DNA of 46,616 bases, taken from Caldifarciminota bacterium (lineage in GTDB: Bacteria > Hydrothermota > Tepidihabitantia > SM23-42). The DNA lies in assembly GCA_020353055.1 (NCBI GenBank), contig CP070686.1:48188-94803 (forward strand). The letters are read 5' to 3'. A program made the translations under genes and the position numbers. The notes beneath the pieces are model-generated. The model saw only the letters and a program-made list of their open reading frames with translations, ran no database searches and was not told the origin of the DNA. The stretch's first letter is position 1, and each line of letters begins with the position of its first letter. Below, piece by piece: positions 33,758 through 42,488 of the stretch.

Positions 33758-34582
33758 GTGCGTATAGGACTCATAGGCTGTGGTCGGGTGGGCATAGCAG
33801 TCGTTGGCTTGCTCCAGCGCGACAATAAGATCGCGGGCGTGTATGACAAGTACAAAAAAAACGAGCGCAGGGCAACTCGAATTCTTCACATAACGCACAA
33901 CCCTCCATACAAGGAATTGATAAGCCAGAGCGACGTGCTGTTGATCGCAACACCTGACGACGTGATCCTGGATGCATTCGGGAAGATGCGGAAGTATATA
34001 AAGGGCAGAAAATATATTTTTCATTTCAGCGGCATCCTACCAGCAGAAATAATCCCCAAAGAAATTAATATTCACTGCGCATCGGTCCACCCCTTTACAA
34101 CCTTCCCCGAAATCCAGGTGCCTTCTCGAAGACGACATTTCCAGCTGTCCATTGAAGGTAACCCGCAGGCCGTAAGGATCGCACGCAAGATCTTCAATAA
34201 AAGAAATTTTACGCTCAGAAGAATCACCAAAAAGGAAAAAACCTTATATCACCTAACAGGCGTTTTCTCCTCAAATCTGCTCGTCGGGCTCATCGCAGCG
34301 ATCAATGAACTCGCCAGCAAAATTGACTGGCACCAGGAAGAATCCAGGGAATTGATCTTCCCGATAATCTATGAAACCCTGGACAACATAAAGAAATTCG
34401 GCATACGGAGAGCCTTGAGTGGTCCACTCCGCCGCGGCGACGTCGAAGTGGTGAAGAAACACTTAAACGCTCTGAAAAGGGACAAGAACTTGTATGCCAT
34501 ATACAAGGCACTCTCGCAGGCCCTCGTCGAGAACGTCATCGATGGCAAAAAGAGGCGAGAGCTGAAGAGACTACTGCGTTAA
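33758..34582 (+). CDS. Rossmann-like/DUF2520 domain oxidoreductase-like protein
   Basis: A 274-aa protein. The N-terminal Rossmann fold begins RIGLIGCGRVGIAVVGLL, with a GxGxxG-like turn, and has LIATPDDVILDAF. The C-terminal helical DUF2520 domain includes ASVHPFTTFPE and YHLTGVFSSNLLVGLIAAI. Architecture resembles 6-phosphogluconate/F420 reductase-like dehydrogenases; substrate is unknown. The GTG start is 5 nt behind the -10 box. Confidence 0.88.
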   Translation: MRIGLIGCGRVGIAVVGLLQRDNKIAGVYDKYKKNERRATRILHITHNPPYKELISQSDVLLIATPDDVILDAFGKMRKYIKGRKYIFHFSGILPAEIIPKEINIHCASVHPFTTFPEIQVPSRRRHFQLSIEGNPQAVRIARKIFNKRNFTLRRITKKEKTLYHLTGVFSSNLLVGLIAAINELASKIDWHQEESRELIFPIIYETLDNIKKFGIRRALSGPLRRGDVEVVKKHLNALKRDKNLYAIYKALSQALVENVIDGKKRRELKRLLR

Positions 34583-34603
34583 GACGGTTTGCTATTTAAA
34601 AAG

Positions 34604-34632
34604 TTTCGAAATTCGAATTGCGAAATGCGAAA
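34604..34632. repeat. 29-nt intergenic repeat, copy 2
   Basis: An exact duplicate of 10951-10979, in the gap after the DUF2520 gene. Beyond it, to 34743, I see only low-complexity sequence, including CTGCTGTGTCCAGCA, which resembles CTGCCGTGTCCAGCA near 12748. Confidence 0.85.
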
Positions 34633-34743
34633 TTTGAACGGACATTATTATCGTTTCTCAAGTTCTCATCTTTCCAACCTCCCATCTCCCCGACCTCTGC
34701 TGTGTCCAGCATCCCAATCCTAACCGAACAATCGTCAGTCTTG

Positions 34744-34771
34744 TTGACTTTTTCGGCATTCGCCATAGAAT
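34744..34771 (+). promoter_or_regulatory. Promoter of the Ig-like protein gene (leaderless type)
   Basis: TTGACT (34744-34749), 16-bp spacer, TAGAAT (34766-34771), 5 nt, then ATG at 34777. Confidence 0.75.
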
Positions 34772-34776
34772 TGGGT

Positions 34777-35703
34777 ATGTTGAAAATGTTAGCATTGATC
34801 CTTGCTCTAATGGTATTATTGACAGCGGTATGTGCGCACAAAGCGGCGCCGCTAGCCAAAGACCGCCTCAACCCCAGACTGACCAAAGTTTCAGTGATCA
34901 ACAACCGGCAAATTCAACTTACCTTTACCGAAGAGATTGACACATTAACTCTTTTCCCGGATAGCGTGTTTATCAGATCGGAAGATGAGACCTTAACCGC
35001 ACTACTAATGTATCCGTCCCTCTCTGCTTCTGAAATCATCATCGCTACCGAACCGATGAAAGCCGTTAGTTATGAAATCAACGGGCTGGTGCTGGACAAG
35101 GCAGAAAACAGGGGTCCTTTCAGCAGCACTTTCCAGGGTTCGGTGAAACCCGATACGATCGCGCCCTGGGTAACAGCATATTCAGAGGGTGAAGACAAAC
35201 ACGAATTCTTTCTGCAATTCTCCGAAGCAATGGATACCATGAGCGCTTCATTCGTAATCGTTCCCAGAAGAGACTTCATTGCCGAATGGGCCAGCCACCG
35301 ACATGCAAGGTTCATCCCCGCGACTGGAAACGAAACCCTGAGTTATGATACCACTTATTATATTTTTCTAAAAAGCGCCCGGGATATCAGCGGCAACAAA
35401 TCAATTCCGTTCATCACGTCAGTCACGCCGGACACGGTCTACAATCGGGTAAGCCTGGCCGGCAGAGCACTGACAGACGATGTGCCAGTCAAGACCGGAC
35501 TGGCAATTTTGGTCAGAGACCACCCTATAGGCATTTCTTTCGTAACCGATGGCAATTTCTCCTTCAGCGTGAGAGATTCCATGCCCTACACAATACAAGT
35601 CATCGCAGGCAAGCACTCGGGTTCCGGTATTGCTATTGCAGGGAACGATAATATGATAAGTCTGAAAGAGGAAGTGTTAGAAATTGATTCTCTTATCGAT
35701 TAG
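34777..35703 (+). CDS. Exported Ig-like (Big_5-type) domain protein
   Basis: A 308-aa protein beginning with a signal peptide (MLKMLALILALMVLLTAVCAH). Two Big_5-like beta domains follow (RLTKVSVINNRQIQLTFTEE, then KPDTIAPWVTAYSEGED and FFLQFSEAMDTMS), then a small beta region near the C-terminus. The open frame continues back to 34618 through the 29-nt repeat, but the leaderless promoter and signal peptide fix the start at 34777. The frame overlaps the next gene by 20 nt. Role is unknown, perhaps surface or envelope adhesion. Confidence 0.8.
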   Translation: MLKMLALILALMVLLTAVCAHKAAPLAKDRLNPRLTKVSVINNRQIQLTFTEEIDTLTLFPDSVFIRSEDETLTALLMYPSLSASEIIIATEPMKAVSYEINGLVLDKAENRGPFSSTFQGSVKPDTIAPWVTAYSEGEDKHEFFLQFSEAMDTMSASFVIVPRRDFIAEWASHRHARFIPATGNETLSYDTTYYIFLKSARDISGNKSIPFITSVTPDTVYNRVSLAGRALTDDVPVKTGLAILVRDHPIGISFVTDGNFSFSVRDSMPYTIQVIAGKHSGSGIAIAGNDNMISLKEEVLEIDSLID

Positions 35704-37612
35704 CCTGCTGGCGATCATTCTAGCTTTTATTGTCTACAGAAAACAGCCGTTTCAATTCATCCTGCGTGTCGCCGTAATAGCACTCATCTACTCACTTCTG
35801 AGCAACTACGTATTGTCCATTAATACCGGCGTATCGCAACAGGTTCCTGTTGTCCTCATCGACCACTCTAAGAGTATGGAAAAACAGCTTCCACGAGTCA
35901 TCGACGTCATTTCCAGGTTCGAATTCCCTCACCAACCCTTCTTCTTCCAAGAAAGCGTTCTGACCGACAAAAGACCAGAAAACCTTGGTTCCTATACAAA
36001 TATCGCTAAAGCAATGAGGAAATGCAGCAAGTCAAGACCATCGGTTTTGATGTTGATAACAGATGGCAATCACAATTCCGGTGAATCGCCGTTACTCGCG
36101 GCCGACGACATTCAAGTACCGGTTTATGCATACGGTGTCGGCACTGAAGGTATTCGCGACATTGCCATCATGGATGTTACTACACCAGCGTATGCTTATG
36201 AAGGTGACTCGATACTAATTGAGGCTACAATAGAATCAAGCGGGTTCCCAACCGGGGAAGGTCAGGTCACCCTCGCCACGGCTTCTGGCAAAAGGGTAGC
36301 AGCACAGACATTTTTCTTGAGCGAAAGCCCGGCGCGACGCACAGTGAAATTCAGGTACGCCGCAGGCGTGGCGGGTGAACTACGTCTTAATATAGAAGTT
36401 TCACCAGCACCTGGGGAGATTTCCTACGAAAATAATACTCACTCAAGTACCATCAAGGTACTCAAAGGTAAAATAAAGGTACTATACTACACCGACCATG
36501 TATCATTCAATACAAAATTTCTTCGGAAGCAATTGAAAGAGGATGATAATCTATCACTATCTTCCTTTGCCAATGCGGGAAATGGAAAGTATCTCGACAT
36601 CGATAACGTAACCGAGATCAACGAACTGCCGGACCCCAGAGATTATGATGTCATAATTCTTGATAATACAAACGTCAACAAACTGCCCTGGTCAGAGATA
36701 CCGCGATACGTAAACGACGGCAAGGGAGTGATTCTGATCGGCACGCTTGACCGAACCGATGCGGCATGGCAGAGTATAATACCGATCAATACGACCGGTG
36801 GCGTAATCGTCGGATCTCATAGCATTCAGGTTAAGCAACCATTCTCAGTACTCACAGAGGAAAATTATCCTCCCTTGAGCGCGATTTGCCGCACGGTCGG
36901 TTCAAAACAGGATGCGGTGATCATAGCAGATGCGAGTAATCTCCCTCTTATCGGCTACCGCCGAGAAGGCCGCGGTATCGTATTTCAGATCTGCATCGTC
37001 GACCTCGCAGCATGGAATTTCATGCAGAGTGGGTTCAAGAGCAAAGACTTAATCGGCCGCTTCGCGAGTGACATCGTCAGATTTCTATCCCATTTTGGCG
37101 CGCATGACCGGCTCGTGCTCGCCACGCAGAAGAGAGACTATGCTGTCGGTGAAACAGTTGATCTAACGTTGCAGAGTTACGACCGGGATCTGCGCCGTGC
37201 CGGTGGCGGGGATTTCTTCCTTGTCGCCGATGGCGTTAACATTCCGTTCTATGAAACAACGTACGGCTATTACGCAACAAGCATTATTTTCGAGGAACCT
37301 GGAAAACAACAGATTGTTGCGCAGGGGAAAATGGACGAAGAGAAACTGACCAGCAACAAAGTTGCACTCAATATAACATCCCGGATATTAGAGACCGAGT
37401 ACCGACTCAACCGGAATCTTCTCGAAGGCATCGCAGCCAGAACGGACGGTAAATTCTTTCTGCTCGACGAACTCGAGACGGTGACGCTTCCGGAGGATAG
37501 AAATCATAAAACAAGCAGAGTTATACGATTCAATTCACCCCCGACCTATTTCTTCGTGCTAATCATTTTAGTTGCCGATTGGGTGTTACGTCGTCGTCGA
37601 GGTGTCACATGA
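35684..37612 (+). CDS. VWA-like membrane protein (BatA/glutamine-amidotransferase-like architecture)
   Basis: A 642-aa protein. Two N-terminal helices precede a von Willebrand A-type domain with an incomplete MIDAS (DHSKS, 60-64, and LITDGNHN). Beta domains follow, then a flavodoxin/amidotransferase-like stretch (YDVIILDNTNV, GKGVILIGT), and a C-terminal helix ending WVLRRRRGVT. Similar proteins sit in Bat-type or cell-surface operons. The start is a TTG at 35684 inside the upstream gene; a more downstream start would lose helix 1. The last bases overlap the next ATG. Confidence 0.78.
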   Translation: MILLSISLLAIILAFIVYRKQPFQFILRVAVIALIYSLLSNYVLSINTGVSQQVPVVLIDHSKSMEKQLPRVIDVISRFEFPHQPFFFQESVLTDKRPENLGSYTNIAKAMRKCSKSRPSVLMLITDGNHNSGESPLLAADDIQVPVYAYGVGTEGIRDIAIMDVTTPAYAYEGDSILIEATIESSGFPTGEGQVTLATASGKRVAAQTFFLSESPARRTVKFRYAAGVAGELRLNIEVSPAPGEISYENNTHSSTIKVLKGKIKVLYYTDHVSFNTKFLRKQLKEDDNLSLSSFANAGNGKYLDIDNVTEINELPDPRDYDVIILDNTNVNKLPWSEIPRYVNDGKGVILIGTLDRTDAAWQSIIPINTTGGVIVGSHSIQVKQPFSVLTEENYPPLSAICRTVGSKQDAVIIADASNLPLIGYRREGRGIVFQICIVDLAAWNFMQSGFKSKDLIGRFASDIVRFLSHFGAHDRLVLATQKRDYAVGETVDLTLQSYDRDLRRAGGGDFFLVADGVNIPFYETTYGYYATSIIFEEPGKQQIVAQGKMDEEKLTSNKVALNITSRILETEYRLNRNLLEGIAARTDGKFFLLDELETVTLPEDRNHKTSRVIRFNSPPTYFFVLIILVADWVLRRRRGVT

Positions 37613-38148
37613 ACCCCCAGGACCTTGTTACCAGAGGCTTAACACCCGAGATGGCTGTGCTTCTGACCTCGATGCTTCCTATCATCGAACTAAGAGGCGC
37701 CTTACCCCTGGCTATCAACGTATTTCATATCAGCTGGCCAAAAGCTTTTCTCATCGCCTACATAGGTAACATGATCCCGGCGCCGTTCATTCTCTGGCTT
37801 CTTCGTCCGATGGTAAATCTTCTCTCAAAGATAGAAATCTTCAAGCGATTCTTTAACTGGCTCTTTGAGCGCACGAGAAAGAAAAGCAACAAGATGATAG
37901 AAAAATATGAGGAGATCGGATTGATGGCGTTCGTAGCGATTCCGCTGCCCGGAACCGGCGCCTGGACCGGTGCCCTCATTGCATTCTTGTTCGGTCTCGA
38001 CTTCAAGAAATCTCTGCTCGTAATCGCCATCGGCGTCTTCATTGCAGGAGTCATAGTAAGCAGCCTATGCTTGCTGGGTTGGATCGGCGCAGTCGTCGCC
38101 GGAGCGGGATTCATCCTGCTTGCCGCCTTTGGATTCTGGAAATTGTAG
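37609..38148 (+). CDS. Small multidrug-export-type membrane protein (COG2426 family)
   Basis: A 179-aa inner-membrane protein with about five helices. Signatures are MLPIIELRGALPLAINVF, IGNMIPAPFILWLL and IPLPGTGAWTGALIAFLFGL, typical of the Sm_multidrug_ex family; transport is presumed, not shown. The ATG at 37609 overlaps the upstream stop (ATGA) and has a GAGGTG Shine-Dalgarno. A longer open frame to 37579 is not needed. Confidence 0.9.
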   Translation: MNPQDLVTRGLTPEMAVLLTSMLPIIELRGALPLAINVFHISWPKAFLIAYIGNMIPAPFILWLLRPMVNLLSKIEIFKRFFNWLFERTRKKSNKMIEKYEEIGLMAFVAIPLPGTGAWTGALIAFLFGLDFKKSLLVIAIGVFIAGVIVSSLCLLGWIGAVVAGAGFILLAAFGFWKL

Positions 38149-38170
38149 ATATTACAAGGAAACAGGCGTG

Positions 38171-38719
38171 CTACGCACCGCCCAATTTCTGGAGTTGTAT
38201 TCCACTTTTACATAACGGACATTCATCCGGGCTGAAATTCTCAACCGCCCTTTTGTAGACCGCAAATGGGGTAAAGGGCAGTTTTTCGACAGAACGGTCA
38301 ATAAGCACGGCAACACCCGCAACTTCGCCACCTTTTTGGTGGATTGCATCGAGCGTCTCGACTATTGACTTGCCGGTAGTCATAACATCATCGACCAGGA
38401 GCACGCGCTTATCGCCTATATCAAAACCCCGACCCACAACCCGTTTGCCGTCCCTCTCTTCAGCAAAACCAGAGTGCACGCCCAATTGTCTCGCCACTTC
38501 GAATGCGATAATAATCCCCCCGGTTGTCGGTCCAATTACCCACTCGATATCTTTCCCCCTGTATTTCTCAACAATAATACTACACAAACTGGACGTAGCA
38601 TCAGGGTTCTCCAATATTCTAAACTTCTGAAAATAATACTTACTGTGCAATCCTGAGTTCAGGAGGAAATGACCTTCCTGCAATACCATTAGTTCCCTAA
38701 GCAATTTCTCGATATCCAT
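38171..38719 (-). CDS. pyrE: Orotate phosphoribosyltransferase
   Basis: This enzyme adds PRPP to orotate in UMP synthesis. The 182-aa protein has GHFLLNSGLHSKYYFQKF, GPTTGGIIIAFEVA and the PRPP loop VLLVDDVMTTGKS. The C-terminus adds ECPLCKSG, a two-Cys knuckle that is found in some thermophile PyrE proteins. It overlaps pyrF by 23 nt, downstream in the same operon. Confidence 0.95.
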   Translation of the reverse strand: MDIEKLLRELMVLQEGHFLLNSGLHSKYYFQKFRILENPDATSSLCSIIVEKYRGKDIEWVIGPTTGGIIIAFEVARQLGVHSGFAEERDGKRVVGRGFDIGDKRVLLVDDVMTTGKSIVETLDAIHQKGGEVAGVAVLIDRSVEKLPFTPFAVYKRAVENFSPDECPLCKSGIQLQKLGGA

Positions 38720-39437
38720 TTTCCATCTCCTTTAGTATTGCCTCGACAGCTGCGATCGGGTCTGCTGCCTTGACTATTGGCCGCCCGACCACTATGTAAT
38801 TCGCACCTGCCTTTATCGCCTGCCCGGGCGTCATGACTCTCGCCTGGTCATCATCCATAACGCCACTGTCTGCAGGTCTGATACCCGGTGTCACGATGAG
38901 AAAATCATCGCCACAGCATTGCCGTATGGGTATTATTTCCTTGGGGGATGCTACGACACCATCGAGCCCGGCACTCCGTGCTAACTGCGCAAGGAATATT
39001 ACCTGTTCAGCAAGTGTCCTCTCGACATTACCGAAAAGATCGTTAAAATAAGCCTCGTCGATGCTGGTGAGTACAGTGATACCCAGCAATTTCGGTTTTT
39101 CTCCCCCTTCTTTACTGGCGCCGCTGAGCACCGCCTTCACCGCTTCTTCCAACATCGAGAATCCACCGCTTGTATGGATCGTTATGAGGTCGACATCCAT
39201 TCTGATCGCCCCATCACAAGCGCGGGCTACGGTGTTCGGTATGTCGTGATACTTCAGATCAAGCATGATTTTCTTATCATGCTTCTTCAGGTATGCAATA
39301 ATTTCAGGACCAAAGAAGGTAAACGGTACAGCGCCGATCTTGTAATAAATCACACGTTCACCCAAGTTATCGACGAGTGCTTTGATCTGTGAACTGTCGG
39401 TCATGTCAAGTGACACAATCAGCCTTCCCTTCATCAA
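38697..39437 (-). CDS. pyrF: Orotidine 5'-phosphate decarboxylase
   Basis: The last step of UMP synthesis. The 246-aa TIM barrel has LIVSLDMTD, the catalytic Lys/Asp motif LDLKYHDIPNTV, TVLTSIDE, VTPGIRPADSG and ANYIVVGRPI. AAGGAGG lies a few nt before the ATG. Confidence 0.96.
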   Translation of the reverse strand: MMKGRLIVSLDMTDSSQIKALVDNLGERVIYYKIGAVPFTFFGPEIIAYLKKHDKKIMLDLKYHDIPNTVARACDGAIRMDVDLITIHTSGGFSMLEEAVKAVLSGASKEGGEKPKLLGITVLTSIDEAYFNDLFGNVERTLAEQVIFLAQLARSAGLDGVVASPKEIIPIRQCCGDDFLIVTPGIRPADSGVMDDDQARVMTPGQAIKAGANYIVVGRPIVKAADPIAAVEAILKEMENGYREIA

Positions 39438-39474
39438 GCCTCCTTATGCCAGATGGTCACAGGTCGATTGACCA

Positions 39475-39495
39475 GGATGCTGGATTGTAGCATCC
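39475..39495. other. Small hairpin between pyrD and pyrF
   Basis: GGATGCT (39475-39481), 7-nt loop, AGCATCC (39489-39495). It lies in the 63-nt gap of the pyr operon. There is no U-run; it could be an mRNA processing or regulatory hairpin. Confidence 0.4.
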
Positions 39496-39500
39496 CATCC

Positions 39501-40364
39501 TCAACCCGTGAACTCTTCTAGTTCTTGAATTATTCGCAATGGCGCGTAGGGATCGCGCAGTGTTGCCGAACCTATCTCAACGGCGGAAGCGCCGGCGAGC
39601 AGAAATTCATAAGCGTCGCTTCCTGAAATGATCCCACCAACACCAATGATCGGAACTCCCAAATCCCGCAAATGATGTACGCAGTACAGGGCAAACGGTT
39701 TGATCGCCGGGCCGGAAAGCCCACCCGTAATCATCACTTTCTTCTTCTTTATGTCGAATGCCATAGCGTGCAGCGTGTTGACAAGTGAAATCCCATCGGC
39801 TCCTGCTTCGACACAAGCCCGTCCGACAAGCAGCGGGTCACAGAAATTTGCCGTCAACTTCACTATTACCGGAAGCGTGGTTGTCTTGCGCACCTCGGTG
39901 ACGACTCGAGAACAAATCTCCGGGTCACGGCCAAATGCAACTCCTCCCCCTTCGACATTGGGGCAGGAAACATTGAGCTCGAAACCATCAACCTGATCGC
40001 CGACTTCCCCGACGATCTCGACAAAATCACCGACGCTAAAACCTGCAACGTTCACGAAAATCCTGGTCTTGAGCTTTCGCATCTCAGGAAGGATATCTTT
40101 ACAGAAAACCTTCACTCCAGGATTCTCGAGTCCTACGGAATTGATCAGACCACACGCCGTCTCAAAGACCCGTGGTGGAGGATTTCCAGCCCTCCCACTA
40201 GCCGTAATACCTTTTGTGACAATCGCACCAACTTTGTTCGTGACGTTCTTGTACAGTAAACCGTACTCAAAAGTCCCCGACGCGAGGAAAATGGCATTTC
40301 TTAAATCAAGGCCGAAAATGCTACACTTCAAATTTGATTTCTCCCAATTCGAGAACAGGCCCAT
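39501..40364 (-). CDS. pyrD: Dihydroorotate dehydrogenase, class 1B catalytic subunit
   Basis: This FMN enzyme oxidises dihydroorotate to orotate. The 287-aa protein has FLASGTFEYG, IVTKGITASGRAGNPPPR, the catalytic Cys region NVSCPN, KLTANFCDP and GVGGIISGSDAYEFL. It pairs with pyrK, overlapping it by 44 nt, which identifies the NAD-linked class 1B enzyme. Confidence 0.95.
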   Translation of the reverse strand: MGLFSNWEKSNLKCSIFGLDLRNAIFLASGTFEYGLLYKNVTNKVGAIVTKGITASGRAGNPPPRVFETACGLINSVGLENPGVKVFCKDILPEMRKLKTRIFVNVAGFSVGDFVEIVGEVGDQVDGFELNVSCPNVEGGGVAFGRDPEICSRVVTEVRKTTTLPVIVKLTANFCDPLLVGRACVEAGADGISLVNTLHAMAFDIKKKKVMITGGLSGPAIKPFALYCVHHLRDLGVPIIGVGGIISGSDAYEFLLAGASAVEIGSATLRDPYAPLRIIQELEEFTG

Positions 40365-41067
40365 CAGTGCATATCCTGTGATATTCGTTTTTGTACATTA
40401 TCGCACAACCCAGGCACAAACCGCAACCACAACCCATGAAATCCTCGCAGAACGCATAGACCGGCATCGGAAGATTCAATTCTTGCAGCGCGACAAACAT
40501 TTCCCTGGGGCCGCATGTATAGGCTATTTTATAACCGGAAAGGTCCATCTTCTTCATTCTTGATACTACTGTTTCTCCATTCTTGTAACCCCTCTCAGCG
40601 ACGAATATTGACCGGTCAGACATCTTCGCGAGTTCATGTCTTAAAATAAATTCGCTTCTCGCTCGCACTCCGTAGAGCAAGTCAAAGCATATTTTATTCC
40701 TGAACAAATACTCGGCGAGAAAATGGAGGGGTGCAATGCCGATGCCACCCGCAATGATCAGACTCTTCTTCCCGGGAGGTTTGAATCTATGGCCGAATGG
40801 ACCGAACAGGGTCACTTCTTCACCCGGTTTCTTCAAACTGAGTATCCTTGTACCGCGGCCAACGGATTTTATGATTAGCAGTAATCTCCCGCTCTTATAT
40901 GAAGCAATGCTTATCGGCCTGTTCAGAAAGGGATCTATATTGTCACTCACCTGAACCTGGAAGAACTGACCAGGCCATGGGCGAATTCCCGGTAACCTGA
41001 ATTCGAGTCCGAAAATTTTTTTGTTGAACCATCGCTGCCTGAGGATCTTGAGCCTGTATGACCTCAT
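40321..41067 (-). CDS. pyrK: Dihydroorotate dehydrogenase electron-transfer subunit
   Basis: A 248-aa iron-sulfur flavoprotein that passes electrons from PyrD to NAD. Its FAD-binding region contains NRPISIA. The NAD domain has IAGGIGIAPLHFLAEYL, and the 2Fe-2S motif is CEDFMGCGCGLCLGC with a final Cys in ICTDGPV. The ATG lies 3 bp after the TPR lipoprotein stop. Confidence 0.95.
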   Translation of the reverse strand: MRSYRLKILRQRWFNKKIFGLEFRLPGIRPWPGQFFQVQVSDNIDPFLNRPISIASYKSGRLLLIIKSVGRGTRILSLKKPGEEVTLFGPFGHRFKPPGKKSLIIAGGIGIAPLHFLAEYLFRNKICFDLLYGVRARSEFILRHELAKMSDRSIFVAERGYKNGETVVSRMKKMDLSGYKIAYTCGPREMFVALQELNLPMPVYAFCEDFMGCGCGLCLGCAIMYKNEYHRICTDGPVLELGEIKFEV

Positions 41068-41070
41068 AGT

Positions 41071-42438
41071 CTACGGTTCTTGACCATTCACTGAGGAATC
41101 CGATTCTATTGTCTGGAGAATCTGCTGTGCACTCATCGCGTATTCGGTACGTGGGTAAGAATCGATGAGTGAGCGCGCGAGGGTGGCTGCGAGCGTGTCA
41201 TCACCGTGGATGTATGATGCAATCCAGAGATGTGCATACAGCGCCTTTGGCGCCCACTTACTCTTCGGGTAATTCCTATAGACATTCTGATATCCCTCTA
41301 AAGCCTTTGGCAGATCATTGATGTCGGCGAAATATATTTCAGCCAGCAGGAATTGTGACCGTACTTCATCCTCAGTCTCCCCGGTCAGGGACTGGATCCG
41401 CTTGAGCACTTCGGATCTCTTCCTTGCTTTCAGCCCGTATTCACTGTTTGGTGATTTAACCAAGGCACTATCATAGTTAGCAACCGCGAGGTCAATGCTA
41501 TCTTCGCTCTCGTAAATTTGCGCAATCTCATAGAAAGCCTCAGCAGCCACGTCAGGCATTCTGTTCTGGGAGAGTTCACTGCATATATCCTTGGCTTCAG
41601 CAACATTGCCGGTCTTCAAATATAAATCCGCCAGCAAGTCTCTGAATTCTGGGTCCGTCTCATCCACCAGAAATTTCCTACACAGATCAAACTCGCCGAT
41701 CTCAAGGTAGATCTCCGCAATCCGCAACTTGAGATCCCGCCGTTCGCGTTCATCCCTGGTTATGGAAAGCAATTGGGAGGAAGTTTCAAGTGCATCCTCA
41801 TACCGTTGTTCCTCGAACTGAGCCATACTAACGAACCGCAGAACGGTACGGCGCTCATCGTAACTGAGTGAACCATTCATTAAAGTGTCAGCAATTTCAT
41901 AGAGATCTTTATAGTTTGCATCACCGTAATACACGTACAGCAATGCGATCAATGACTTTTTCCGGAATTTCCTCGCATTCATCGCTTCCCGCAGTGCAAC
42001 GACCGCTGAACCATATCTCTCCAGCTTATAGTTCGCCAAGCCAATAAGATATTGCGATTCGTACTGATAACCCGATTCAGGGTAGTTCTGGATCAAAAAA
42101 TCCAGCTTCTCCAGACTTCGCGCATAGTCGCCTTTGAAATAATACGAAGCCCCCATCATGAAGAGCGCATCGTCAATCCACCTCGTGTCCGGATATTTTA
42201 CAATTATCGCCGTCGATTTCTCAATTGTCTTGTCAAAGTTTTCCGAGTCGGTTACAAGCGTATCATGTCTGACGGATTTCCTGCCCTCGCGAAAATAATT
42301 CTTTGCATTATACACCGTGTTGAAATACGCGCAAGACGATAGAATGATAATAACCACACACGTATAGAACAACTTAGATGCTAAAAGCGCAACGAAACTA
42401 GGTTTTTTCAGAATCTTCAATGAAAACCTCAGACCCAA
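41071..42438 (-). CDS. TPR lipoprotein, BamD-like
   Basis: A 455-aa protein with a lipobox (LSSCAYFNTVYNAKNYF) whose Cys would be lipidated. About ten TPR-like helical pairs follow (DDALFMMGASYYFKGDYARSL, ESQYLIGLANYKLERYGSAV). The first repeats resemble BamD, the outer-membrane assembly lipoprotein, but the protein is twice as long. The start is unsure: an upstream TTG at 42438, or the TTG 18 nt further in. It is adjacent to pyrK, which may be chance. Confidence 0.82.
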   Translation of the reverse strand: MGLRFSLKILKKPSFVALLASKLFYTCVVIIILSSCAYFNTVYNAKNYFREGRKSVRHDTLVTDSENFDKTIEKSTAIIVKYPDTRWIDDALFMMGASYYFKGDYARSLEKLDFLIQNYPESGYQYESQYLIGLANYKLERYGSAVVALREAMNARKFRKKSLIALLYVYYGDANYKDLYEIADTLMNGSLSYDERRTVLRFVSMAQFEEQRYEDALETSSQLLSITRDERERRDLKLRIAEIYLEIGEFDLCRKFLVDETDPEFRDLLADLYLKTGNVAEAKDICSELSQNRMPDVAAEAFYEIAQIYESEDSIDLAVANYDSALVKSPNSEYGLKARKRSEVLKRIQSLTGETEDEVRSQFLLAEIYFADINDLPKALEGYQNVYRNYPKSKWAPKALYAHLWIASYIHGDDTLAATLARSLIDSYPRTEYAMSAQQILQTIESDSSVNGQEP

Positions 42439-42488
42439 GCCACGTATTTATATTTATATGCTCAACAAAGTATGGGTATATCGGATAT

